Below are positions 1 to 11,660 of a stretch of DNA of 64,000 nt, piece by piece. The stretch's first letter is position 1. Each line of letters begins with the position of its first letter. The position numbers were made by a program, and so were the translations under genes. The notes below the pieces were generated by a model. That model saw only the letters and a list, made by a program, of their open reading frames with translations. It made no database searches and was not told the DNA's origin. This DNA comes from Takifugu bimaculatus. Lineage: Eukaryota > Chordata > Actinopteri > Tetraodontiformes > Tetraodontidae. The stretch spans positions 23,102,111-23,166,110 of the forward strand of contig CP034975.1 in assembly GCA_004026145.2 (NCBI GenBank). Direction: 5' to 3'.

Positions 1-393
1 TAAAACACCTAAATATATTAGATGTTAGATAAATGGTCACAAGACTATTTACTTAAACTTTCTTATAGTTTATCTATATTTGTCCATAATGCAAATAACT
101 TTCATTTATTTCACTTCACATTTCTTAATTTCCATTATACCATTATAATGTGTGCGTGCATGTGTGTGCGTGCATGCGCGTGAGGGGTGGCTGTTATAAA
201 AAGATTTAATAATAAAAAAGAAAGAAAAAATAAATAAATGTCAGTGTTCACAGTACCGCCACCTGCTGGTCATAGCTGATCTTAACTTAACTTGCGTCGT
301 AAGTATGTAGTCTTTAAACTGTCGTTTACGTAATTAGAATTAGATTTTTGATTTCTTCTGTTCGAGTTGACTGGTTTTATTTGTTATCTACAG
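1..393. other. Non-coding sequence before the TLR8 exon, with a TG/CG-rich simple repeat
   Basis: No coding exon is visible here. About 148-183 holds an alternating TG/CG purine-pyrimidine tract (tgtgtgcgtgcatg repeats). Bases 340-393 are T-rich and end in ctacag at 388-393, which looks like the 3' splice acceptor of the large TLR8 exon. Most of this stretch is therefore probably the intron after the short first exon, which is not identifiable in the window. Confidence 0.5.
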
Positions 394-3300
394 ACTTTGG
401 CCTGGATGCTGCTGTCGTGTCTGTTGTGGCTTTCTGAGCTCCATCATGCTGCATGTAAACCTACATGGCTGCGGCCACAGTTCCCCTGCCAAGTCACAGG
501 ATACAACTCTTCCAGTGTCTTCTTCGACTGCTCAAGGCGCCACCTACATCAAGTCCCCAAAGGTATAACGAGCAACGTAACCGATCTCAACCTGTCAGAA
601 AATTCAATCAAGGAGATTTCGCCTCTTGCATTTTCCACAATGTGGAACCTGACCAAGCTCAACCTCAGCTGGGCAAACAAGAAAACGGGGGTGAACATCA
701 GCAATAATCTGTTCAGAAATCTGACAAAGCTGCAGCAACTGCGCCTGAGTGGCAATGGCATGTATAGAATTCCCGGAAACATCCCTGTTAGCGTGAGGAT
801 CCTTAAGCTGGGCAACAACAAGATCACCTCTCTGGATGCACGCAGCCTTGCTGGCTTGAAAAATGTGACTCATTTTTCTTTGTCAAGAAACTGCTACCGT
901 TGGAATCCTTGTGGGAAACATGTTAGCATTGAGAAGGACAGCTTTTCCAGCATGTCCAACTTGGTGTTTCTGGACTTGTCCTTTAACAATTTATCTCAGG
1001 TCCCGAAAGGATTACCCCAATCATTGCAGTTCCTAAAGTTAGATAACAATAAAATACAAAACATATACTCAGATGATTTTTATGGATTACAGAATTTAAA
1101 AGAGCTCAAACTAGAAGGCAACTGCCCAAGGTGTGAAAATGCTCCATTTCCATGTGATACTTGTCAGAATATATCTGTCAGGATCGATCCTAATGCATTC
1201 TATAATTTGACAAATTTGGAAACACTGAACCTGGGAGGAAATTCACTGAAAGAGCTGAATCCCTCTTGGTTTGAGAGACTTTACAAGCTCAGACAATTGT
1301 TCCTTGCATTCAACTTTCTGTTAAAACCAATTACTGAGCAGGGGGCATTCCTAAAATACATCCCCAATGTAAAAAAAATGGATCTATCTTTTAACTATAA
1401 CCTAAGGTCCTATCCTAAAACCATCAATCTTGCTCCAGAGTTTTCAAATCTGGCAGCCCTTGAAACATTACATCTGGAGGCCTTGGTCTTCCAAAATATT
1501 GGACCGGACACACTTCGACCACTGTACCAGCTCAAAAATCTGTCTGTGCTAAACCTGGGGACTAACTTCATTATTCAGGCTCATTCTAGCATATTTAAAA
1601 AACTATCTCATCTAAAAATGATATATCTTGGAGAAAACAGGCTGTATCCCATTCCAGAGAAAAATATGCCGAGTCTGAGCGTGCAATACAACCAGAGGTT
1701 GGACTTTTCCGTTTCATCATACATGAAACCCCACGGAAGAGATTATTTCTTCAAGATATCTCAGACACTTATCAAGCAAGAGTGCTTCGATGCTGGAAAA
1801 GTGCTGAGCCTTAACTCGAATAACTTCCTCTTTATTTCCACAAAGGAGTTTGAAGGAGATATTGAGTGTCTCAATCTCTCGAGAAATGGATTTCGCAACA
1901 GCATCTCAATGGGACAGAGTTTTCCTTCCTGCCTAATCTGACGTACTTAGATCTGTCATTCAATAAAATTGATCTGGCCTACAGCTTTGCATTCAACGAC
2001 CTAAAGAAGCTACAAGTGCTGGACCTCAGTTACAATCCTCACTACTTTAATGTACAAGGGATAACCCATAAAGTTAACTTCTTAAGAAACCTGCCGGTCC
2101 TCAGGGTGCTGAATATGAGCCACAATGACATTTCCACACTGACTACAAAATACATGGAAAGCAAGTCTTTAGCGGAGCTTCGCTTCACACACAATTATCT
2201 TGGGACTCTTTGGAAAGAAAATGATCTTTCCTACAAGAAACTTTTTACTAACCTTACTAATTTGACCATTTTAGACATATCCTTCAACCAAATTATAAAG
2301 ATCCCTGATGAGATGTATAAACATTTGCCACAGAACCTCACCACACTGATTATAAGTCACAACTTCCTGACTGATTTTAAATGGAACAAGCTTATATCTT
2401 TACCACAGATTAAAGTTTTAGACCTCAGCTTCAACCATTTGACCAACGTGACAGGTATACACATTGCCCACACCCTGACACTCCTCAACCTCAAACATAA
2501 TGGCATTTCTCACTTGGATGATGGATTTCTAATGGGTGCAAAAAGACTTCAGGTTCTCAATCTCAAATCCAACCAACTCACCACCATTAACGAATCCACG
2601 TTCCAGCCCAGACCTGAGAATCAGTTCCAGACTTTGTACCTGGAGGAAAACCCCTTTCAGTGTACGTGTGATTTACTAGATTTCATCTTATGGATCGAAA
2701 GCAGTGACGTAAAAATCCCCGGGCTCGCCACGGATGTGAAATGTGATGCACCTGCAAATCAAAAGGGTCGTGTTCTGATTAAGTTTGACATTACTCAGTG
2801 TGTAAACAACAGTGAGGCATTCTTGATCTACATCCTTACCAGTTCCTTTGTTATTGGTTTTATGCTTGTGACCACTGTGGCCCATCTTTTTTACTGGGAT
2901 GCCACCTATGTCCTACACTATATGAAAGCTAAGTTAAAGGGATACAGCTCTTTGAACTCATCAGAGATTTTGTATGGTGCTTTTGTGACCTACGACACCA
3001 GAGATCCACATGTCTCTGAATGGGTGATGAAGAACCTTCTGGTGAAACTAGAGGAGGAAGGAGAGAAGAACCTTCCTCTGTGTCTGGAGGAGAGGGACTG
3101 GACCCCCGGAGTACCGCTGGTAGACAACCTCACTCAGAGCATCCGATACAGTCGGAAGACCCTATTTGTCCTGACGCAGGATTACGTCAAGACCGGGATT
3201 TTCAAGATGGCCATGTATCTGGCACACCAGAGACTGCTTGATGAAAATGTGGATGTGATTGTTTTGCTGTTGCTGGAACCTGTTCTGCAGCATTCTCACT

Positions 3301-3461
3301 TCCTTCGTCTGCGACGGAGACTGTGCGGTGAAAGTGTAGTGGACTGGCCGAGAACAGCTGCCGCAGAACCCTGGTTTTGGCAAAACCTGAGGAACGTGGT
3401 CAGGGTGGAAAATCAGGTTATGTACAACAAAAATTATTCAAAGTACTTCACAAGTAAATAA
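394..3461 (+). CDS. tlr8: Toll-like receptor 8-like, large coding exon with one frameshift
   Basis: Endosomal leucine-rich-repeat receptor of the TLR7/8/9 group, which senses single-stranded RNA breakdown products and signals through MyD88. The exon follows an acceptor (ctacag, 388-393); the first in-frame ATG is at 406, opening a hydrophobic signal segment. A cysteine-containing LRR N-cap follows, then about 25 LRRs including the family's cysteine insertion (NCPRC..FPCDTC, about 1120-1165), a Z-loop region (about 1660-1790), LRR C-cap (about 2650-2800), a transmembrane helix (about 2813-2895) and a TIR domain (about 2970-3420) with box 1 YGAFVTYD and box 2 CLEERDW with the BB-loop proline. 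The C-terminal LLEPVLQHS and FWQNLRNVV segments resemble TLR8 more than TLR7, and thymosin beta lies next door as in mammals. The frame moves by -1 near 1885-1893, as if one base were missing. Together the two frames give about 1018 residues, close to normal TLR8 length. It is either a sequence error or a recent pseudogene. Confidence 0.9.
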
Positions 3462-3516
3462 AGCAGAATGTGGAGGGACAGATGATTGTTCACATTGTTT
3501 AAGTGCATGTTCTGTA

Positions 3517-3522
3517 AATAAA
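3517..3522 (+). terminator. Polyadenylation signal of tlr8
   Basis: AATAAA lies 56 bases after the stop codon, followed by T/GT-rich sequence (tgtttctaatatgtgtaat). The stop codon itself overlaps another AATAAA at about 3459, so this second copy is the likelier signal. Confidence 0.55.
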
Positions 3523-4056
3523 TGCAAATGTTTCTAATATGTGTAATATCGCTGCGTCTATTCATACCTTCATGGACAGTTTGCCACAATTCTATCAAAA
3601 TACAATGGCTGTGCGAAAATTGTTATATAATCTTTACTCTCCACATATAACTCAAGTTAATCATTAGTAAACAGCATTCATTTCAGAGAAGCACAGCAAA
3701 CAAAGTCATGATTTGGTGTAAAAAAAAAAACATCACAGTTTTTTTATACTGACTAAAAATGTCAAGGAATTCTCAGAGCAGAGGTGATGAAGCCCTTCTG
3801 TTCATTGGTTGAATCTTCCGTTTCCTGATAGTTACTTTAACTTACCAACAGGTGGCGCCAAAGTTAGACACTTAGCAACTTCAGAAAAGGAAAGCAGCAG
3901 ACTTGTCCCATTGTTTCTTAAGCATTGGATCAAATTAAGGCGTTTACAAACACCCGGAGACGATGCAATGGCAATCATTGTACGGTCAGATAATAGATAA
4001 TAATTAGATATTTCAAAACTCGATTACCTAATCAGATGCAGGTGGTCCCAAAGGAG
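3523..4056. other. Intergenic spacer tlr8-tmsb4
   Basis: No supported coding exon. An A10 run sits at 3721-3730 and the rest is AT-rich unique-looking sequence. Confidence 0.5.
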
Positions 4057-4336
4057 TGACGTCGTCAGATTTCCTGCGTTAGATAGATAAACCATGGTGA
4101 ACATTTGATTAACAGTTATCCCACCCCATCTTTGCTCTTTAGTGGTTCAAATTTAATGAATTAAAATAAACCATAAGTTCATGAAAAAGGGGAAATATTT
4201 CGATGGTAGTGGGCGTGACGTCGGAGGGGGCTTATTTGCATACTGCGCAGTATTTATAGTGTGATTGGCGGCGGAGCAGTCACTGCGTTTTGTGTCGGAA
4301 GATCTGTTCTGCATCCGCTTGGGAAAACAAGTGCTG
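4057..4336 (+). promoter_or_regulatory. Thymosin beta promoter and untranslated exon 1
   Basis: Two CRE-like TGACGTCG sites (4057-4064 and 4216-4223), an octamer ATTTGCAT (4234-4241) and a TATA-like tatttata (4251-4258) precede a short exon ending gtgctg|gtgagt, with the donor at 4337. The order CRE, octamer, TATA, short exon with a strong donor, and then the coding exon behind a polypyrimidine tract makes this the likely core promoter. Motif identity is direct; use of the sites is inference. Confidence 0.55.
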
Positions 4337-4737
4337 GTGAGTCCCTTTTCTGCACTCTGCAAATTCAGATGTCGATTTATATTGAAGTGCACGTTACCGT
4401 CAAACGCTCGACCTTGATGCTTAAAAATGTCCCTGTTTTATTGTGAAACGCTCGGAGGTAGCGTTGAAAAAACCTGATTTGGGAGCAAATGTTTTACCTT
4501 TTATGGTGTTCCTTTAGACTTCTATAAATTACTACACTGATGGGTGTTGGTAGATTTTATTTATTTTATTTTTTTTTGAATGGCTTAAAAGGGCGTTTTT
4601 CTGCTCATGCTACTTGATTTAGGGTGCAGTCAAGAGTTCGTTTCCCCTCACCCCATTTGCGTTATAACTTCCTCATTCATGTTCTCTTTACTTCCTGTAA
4701 CTTGTCTTTTTTTTTTTTGCTTAGACCCTCTGCAGAC

Positions 4738-4936
4738 ATGAGTGACAAACCAGACATCAAAGAGGTCACAACCTTTGACAAGACCAAACTGAAGAAGACT
4801 GATACTAAGGAGAAAAACACATTGCCAACAAAAGAAAGTAGGTACCGTTGCAGACTTTAAAATTGGTGTATCTGGGTACTATTGCTAAAACTGCACCTCT
4901 CCCTTCCCAGCAATTGAACAGGAGAAGTCTGGGTAA
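4738..4936 (+). CDS. tmsb4x: Thymosin beta-4-like actin-sequestering peptide (two coding exons)
   Basis: Small cytosolic WH2-like peptide that binds monomeric actin. Coding exon A is 4738-4837 and exon B is 4911-4936, joined across a 73-base intron (gtaggt..cccag) that splits the threonine codon of KETIEQEK. This is the same place as the intron in mammalian TMSB4X. The product starts MSDKPD, contains the actin-binding LKKTDT (canonical LKKTET) and ends IEQEKSG. At 41 residues it is two or three shorter than typical thymosin beta-4. An upstream untranslated exon ends at 4336, and the acceptor before exon A is the T-rich tract ending ttag at 4724. A polyadenylation signal AATAAA lies at 5209-5214. 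Position next to tlr8 matches the human order and supports the tmsb4x assignment over other beta-thymosins. Confidence 0.92.
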
Positions 4937-5208
4937 TGCTCTGGAACGTGTGCTCCACTGCACATGCCTTTTCTTCATGTATTCAGAATCATTCATCTAA
5001 CTCTTCAAGATGTGGTTTGCTAAAATGTCCCCTGGCACAATAAGGAAGTGACCTGTCAAAATGGTTCCTGTTCATCTGCTGCACTTCAGTTGAAGACCAG
5101 ACATGGCCTCATCTGAGGGACCTACACTTTGAACAACACCTGCCTTCTAGTTGCTTGTAAATTAAGTTTCTTGATGATCTGGAATACAAGTTTGTAAAAA
5201 AGATGCTC

Positions 5209-5214
5209 AATAAA
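5209..5214 (+). terminator. Polyadenylation signal of tmsb4
   Basis: AATAAA, in caataaaaattt, ends a 3' untranslated region of about 270 bases after the thymosin stop codon. Confidence 0.6.
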
Positions 5215-5235
5215 AATTTAAACTTGACCAGGCTT

Positions 5236-8200
5236 GTCGTTATGGTGCCATGATTTACCTACTTCCTGTTTGAATGAAACTGATCTGCACCCACACACAA
5301 TCTGTCTGCAGCTTTCTCTGCACAACAGTCTATATTTCCCAGCCTTTTGTAACTGCCCTTTATGTGGGGGTGCATTTCTGATTAATTACTCCTGGTAACT
5401 TCTCATGGGAGAGCAATTGTGTAACTGGCAGGGATTCATGCAACAGCTGTGCTGCTATGTTGACGGGCTCTGCAGAGTGACTGGTGAGACTTCCTGTTCA
5501 TCCACTCCCTGAGGGCCCACATTTATTAAGACATTTTTAGCATGGGAAACCGGAAGTTTGTCTTGTCGCTTTTTTTTATAAAAAAGCAAGAGTGAGGAAC
5601 CCTGCTAAATCATGCACACTCTTATGAATCTTGAGTGGCCATTGTTGCCTATTTCATGGAAACTAGACATGCCTCACAAGAAAAGTGCTTTTAAAAGGAC
5701 ACTCCTAGATCAACTCGCTCATAACAGCAAAGCCCATTTAATGTTTCTTTATCTCAATGGCAGAAGGCTTTACACAGGCTTTACACATGCTCAACCACGG
5801 AAACATCTCAGGATGTTTTACCTGGAAAAGTGGTGATCTTTAGGTCAAAGGTGTGGCATGATTCCATTTAGCATTAAAAATTAACATTTGGGACAATTTC
5901 TTTGGGGTAAGAAAAGCTCCCCAGCTCGGCATCTCCCTGTCACCTTCATATCGTTGAGGTTAAGAAGTTGCTGATAACACCCTATGGAAAATATGTCTGC
6001 CTGCCTGAGCAAGTTTAGGAGTAGTTGTGTTACACTGCTATTGGACAGGTTTCTTCATTGCTTCGAGGAAGCTAATTGTTAATGTGTAAGACTGAGTTCC
6101 AGTAGTTAAAATGGCAAAAACACTCACCAAAGCCACCAAGGTGTAAGATCTGTTGGGGAAAATGGACCTTTGGAAACTATACTCATGTTTATTGAGTAAT
6201 GTTCCCATAAACATTTTATATAGTGACTTTAATTACATCATTTGGTTGTGTGATGTCCCTCTTGAATTAAAATAAAGTTTCTGTGAAATGTTATCTCAGC
6301 CAGGTGCTGAATTTTCACCATGAAAATGTGAGAAATAAAAGCTGATAGTGGAAAAATGATCATTGTTTTTCATTTATATCGGGAGTTTTAGAGTCATCAT
6401 GGCCTTAAGTTCTTGTCTTCTTTGTCATTGCCTTGGTGGGAAAACTATAGCGTGCCCATTGTGTGACAGGTAGACACAAAAGCGGTGGGTGTGAGCCAGC
6501 CACTCCATAATTGGTGCTGTGTGTAAAAGAAACCAGAAATGTGCCACAAGAGATGTTGAACACATCTACACTACATTTCCAGCAGGCTCTGACTGAGTTC
6601 ATACACAGAAAGGTTTTGAATTTAGCAGATACTGATACAACTGGAGTTGGATTTTTCCACAAAGACAAACATATATGCAGAGGCAACACAAACACAGAGT
6701 TGCTTAACTAGTTTTCTTCTCGTTTGGTGAAAGGTCCGTATGGGATCAATGTGATAGCTGTCATGATACAGAGTTGATGATACAGAGCTACCTGTTACTG
6801 ATCCAGTTTGGGCCTCATGACAAACTAGGCCTTCTTTTTCTTTAAGAGAAGCTTTTCCCAGGAGCCTGTTATTAGGACCCCCACCCTCAGCTCAGGTGTC
6901 AGGTTTAGGAATGCTGACTTCCAGTTCTATGGGTCTTGGAGAACCACAGTTCACATTAAGATGGGACTGGGACAGCGAGATGTGACCACAGAGTGATGAC
7001 ACAACAATGCAATCCCAGAAGTTCAACAGCTGTGAAGCTGCTACACCCAAATAAATAAAACCCTCTATTTGAATTTGTTCTGGCAAAGGGCAGGTTGGTG
7101 TGATTTTCTGTGTTTTTCAAAGCTCTGCTAGTTATGTCTGTCTGGTTATATACATCATCATAACATAAATGAGATGGATATTTTAGGTTTCATTTGTAAA
7201 TCTCCATGATTAACAGGGTGACTAACATGAGTCTCCGGTCTGCTGTGTGATTGCAGCTCATGTTGTAGGAGGTTGTTTGTGCCTAGTAAGAGATTCAAAG
7301 GTGTGTGATGGGATGTGGGTGAAACCCTTAACTGCAGAGGCACAAGTTTGTCATTTAATGAGCTGCACTTGTGGGCTGCTGGCAAATCTAGCCAGGAATA
7401 TTGTTTAACCATCGAACTTGAGCTGTTTCCACGTGGCTAAATTTGTCAGTCCTGGTAAATCAGGAAACGGATATGATGATCACACTTGCAAGTATTAGAA
7501 ATATCACAGCGTGTGAGTGCACATGTGCTATATATTGGAGATTTTACTCTCAACATTTTAATTGATTGATTACTTGATTGTATCATTTCAGGGTAAAGAC
7601 TTAAATTTAAAGGTCAATTACTGAGGTTAAACTGCACTATTCTGTGTGTGTCTTGAGACTTAAAGGCAGTTACAGCAATGTCAACAGGATGTCTGTGTGA
7701 CAGTATTCTACATGATTGGTCACATGACTTGCTTTCCCTGTCTGAAATGTCAGGTCTGGCTGCATAAGAGAATGTGCCACTCGCACAACATAAAACATTT
7801 CTCCATGATCACTATGTTGTCCATATTCTGAAAATTGTTGATGCTGAGTCTTTAGATCAGTGGTCTAGAACCGGGTTTCACCTTGGATCCCAGTTTCCTA
7901 AGCAGGACAGCAGAGCCAGCTAGATAGTGTAAAGTGGGGGTTCTATTGAGCTCTGGAAGCCATTGAGACAAAACTTTTTTCTCCCTTATGCTTCCATCTG
8001 GTGCTATTTATGATATGGTCTCTCATTCTGTTTTCTACTTGCTATTTATCACTAAAGAAAAAAATCGTAAAAACCCACATCACAGCTGTAATATTTAGAT
8101 CAGCTGTGTTTAGGCATGTAACCTGGGGCACATTGTTCATTATTAGGGCATGTCTCATGCAGACTTACTGCCTAACTACCTTTTATCTTTGTAAAGTTTT

Positions 8201-8713
8201 GTTTTTATCACTAGCATCCCCATTTTTCTGCAGCAGAGAAAAGGGAAATGAAATGAGGCCATTACCATCATGCAGATAAGAACATAAATCTTAATATAAA
8301 GCAGACACATTTCAAACGTATTGCAATAGAGCCCCCGCAGTAGTGCAGACACATTCAACGTCCTGCTGAGAGCTTAAAGTTATAGGACGACATGTCTTAT
8401 CCTGTTAGGCATGCATGTTAACAACACCTCTGCATTGTAGGGAAGTTAGTCTTATGATGTGTCAGTATACCCAGAATACACTTCCACAGAAGTAAAGGGA
8501 AGTTCTAACCTTTTACTTTAGGATTTTCACAAAAATGCAGATGAACCAGTAAAGCACTGTGTTTCAAAAGCATCTTTTTAGCTCATTTTTGAAGCTCACG
8601 CTCATCGACTAAAGAACCCTAGAGGGGTAGAATCAAAAGGAATGCAGAACAGGCACATTTCCTGTTGCTTGAAAACACGTATATCTCGAACAAAGCCACT
8701 CTTGAAGTAAGCA
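5236..8713. other. Gene-poor intergenic region
   Basis: No exon with convincing coding content or splice signals is seen on either strand. Short open frames here have no recognisable domain and ordinary intergenic composition. Confidence 0.45.
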
Positions 8714-8960
8714 GGTCAGAATCAGAATCAGAATCAGAAGCAGATTTATTGCCATTGTTCATGTAATACACAGTATTACACAAACTAGGAATTTGTCATG
8801 GTGTGCCGCTGCGACATTCAACATAAAGAAGACCACACTAGAATAAGTTAAATAAAATAAAATAAGACTTATATACAGTATATACATAAATAGTAAGTGG
8901 TAAGGTCTGTGCTTTACCATCACTTTAACATACAATATAACATACAACACAATATTTTAG
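8714..8960. repeat. Interspersed repeat with a (GAATCA)n head
   Basis: The stretch starts with tandem agaatcagaatcagaatcag and continues agcagatttattgccattgttcatg. The same layout, a short ATTCAG-type tandem followed by TTTATTG, recurs at 34430. This design is common in fish interspersed repeats. The family cannot be named from sequence alone and the right boundary is approximate. Confidence 0.45.
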
Positions 8961-10008
8961 GATCTATATCAATGACTCATCAGGCAAGTCCACCATGAAT
9001 TAATGGGGAGCCACAGCTCAACTCTCTCTCTTGTGAGATGTTTGGAATTTCCCATCACTCACACACAAATGGACAAAAAAACAGGCCTGAGTTCCCAAAA
9101 GCCTGTCATTCTGGTCGAGCTGGGTCCTGTGACTGTGTAATCAGCAGGTAGCCACTGTTCCAGGAGTAGCACCAGGATCTCAAATCTCAAGACTTCTGCT
9201 AGAACATGCCCGTCATCTGACGTATTATAACTAATATGAGTGCAATGAGTTTAGCTTTTTTCCATTTTTCACCCATCTGTCATTTTTTTTACTCGCCAGA
9301 ACAGCAGAAAGGTCTTGGTTCTAAAAATGATGAGCGGCATCCATTCTTGTGAATACTGTGGTGTTTAAGCACATTGCTGCAACCTCTGTTACAGCAGCAG
9401 CAGCGGTGGTGGTGGCTCGTTGTTACAGCAGCCAGTAAATGCTGCAGTGCATTCAGTGATCACTTGTGCTCCTACTGAGGGCAGGATGTGGTTAGCCACA
9501 GGCATCGATTTTAAAATACTTCAAAATGCAAAATGACTCACACCAACTTAGTCCTTCCTTTTAAAGTAAAAAGCCATGCAGATGTGGGGGCCACAGAGAG
9601 GACATCTAAACTGACAAATTGGCACCCACATGAGATGCAATTTGCAGAGAGCAGATCAAATTGGGTTAGTGCTCTCTGCTAATCCCGGTTTAAGGTGCAT
9701 TATCAAATTATGCCATGGTCGTGTCTGCCTGCTCGCCTGGAGTCGATTTAGGTGAAAGAAGATTATTTGCTTGAGTGGATGCTGCAAGACGAGCAGGCAC
9801 ACTTCCTGAAGGTATTTCGGCAGCCAGTGCAGCAAGTCAAAGGGGTGAAAAACCCCAACAAACATCTTGTAAAGTAATTCTTATCAGAAAGAGCGAACAC
9901 ACGAAACACGAACTGTGTTCAGATATCAAAAAACTGCTCCGTGATCGCCCAATCAGCGAAACAGTAGACAGCGACATCTGCTGAGAGTTCTCAGTACTCC
10001 AAGGATAT
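8961..10008. other. Intergenic region before the SLAM-like array
   Basis: No supported gene. A short cag/gtg-rich low-complexity patch lies near 9391-9420. Homology with the array begins at about 10009. Confidence 0.4.
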
Positions 10009-11660
10009 GAATCTATAAAAGGAGAAAAAATATACTTGTTTATTTCAGTTGATGTGCAGTTTGTTTGTTTTTTCCTACATTTTTGAGTCTTTTATATTTC
10101 TTCTGAATCTTGAAATGTTAGCAAACAGCTGGAGGAAGATTATATCATGTGGAACAGAACAAACTAAGTATATCAATCAGCTCCTTCTAAAACCTTTCAA
10201 GTTGATCAGATTTGTGGAATAAAATAATAAAGACAGACTCCAAACCTGTTTGTTCAGTGGAAGATTCCAGATCAGATGCCTCCTTCGCCGCTGGATCTGG
10301 TTCATCTGAGACCACCTCAGTGACCAGTTCTGTACCTTCATCACCTTGATCATCTTCATCACTTCCTTTCTGACCCTGACGAGGCCTCTTCTGTTGTGAT
10401 TGAGGGCGGAAATCTGAACCAATGAAGAAACAAACCAATACACAGTTTACAATAAATACACTGGTTTATATATATGATGTCCTCTCATATGAAGGAGTCT
10501 CAACTTGCAATTAAGGATTAAGAACAGAATAATTCCTGCAAATAAATTTGACTTTAACTGTAAGAATTAACAAGTAAACAGAAAAAGAGACAAAGGTTAA
10601 AAAGACTGAACCTCGGTGGTTCGTGTGGCTGTTGGCTGGAGTCTGGTGGAGCACACAAATCGCTCAAACTCGTCTCTGAGACGTCTGACACTACCTGAGT
10701 GAACATTGTTACATCAGCTCCAACTGAGTCTGCTTGTGAGAAAGAGGGAGCATTAATGTCTTTACCCTGTTTTGGTGCACTCACCTTTGTACCTGACTTT
10801 CACCTTCTGGAATAAAAACACATTTCAATCAGGTGAAACTACCGGCTGCATCCCAGTTACACCAAATATTGTCTAAGACCACCAACACTTTCAGTTTATT
10901 ACAATATTCTGAAACAGAAATAAATAGTTTTGATCAAAATGCTGATTAAATCTATTAAACTATGATTAATGTCAGTAGTTGTTACTGTAAACATGACTGA
11001 GTTCTGAGTTTAGAGTTCAAAGTTTTGTGCATCATAATGCGAAAATATACCATAGAACTAAATCTTTGAGTATATCAGACCTGTATTCAGCAGCTTTACC
11101 TTTAATAGGAGAAGATGTCAGAGGCAGCTGACTTTCACCATCTTCAGCTGTTTCATTGTCCCGTCCTGAAAGTTAAAATTCAGAATCCACCGAAATATTA
11201 ATCATTTATAAAACAAGTGTCAGTCTTGTATTTATTCCAATATTCTGTACAAGAGGCAGAAATAAATATATGACAACTAAATGCCAATACGAATCTATAA
11301 AAGGAGAAAAAATATACTTGTTTATTTCAGTTGATGTGCAGTTTGTTTGTTTTTTACTACATTTTTGAGTCTTTTATATTTCTTCTGAATCTTGAAATGT
11401 GAGCAAACAGCTGGAGGAAGATTATATCATGTGGAACAGAACAAACTAAGTATATCAATCAGCTCCTTCTAAAACCTTTCAAGTTGATCAGATTTGTGGA
11501 ATAAAATAATAAAGACAGACTCCAAACCTGTTTGTTCAGTGGGAGATTCCAGGTCAGATGCCTCCTTCACAGCTGGATCTGGTTCATCTGAGACCACCTC
11601 AGTGACCAGTTCTGTACCTTCATCACATCCATTCTGACATACACCCTTATTGTCCCATCC
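10009..11660 (-). repeat. Intragenic direct duplication of a cytoplasmic exon and its intron
   Basis: About 310 bases at 10009-10330 are repeated almost exactly at 11287-11620, from gaatctataaaaggag through the donor-side end of the exon encoding ELVTEVVSDEPDP. Gene 1 therefore has two versions of this acidic exon, 10246-10413 and 11528-11659, with different 5' parts. Confidence 0.8.
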
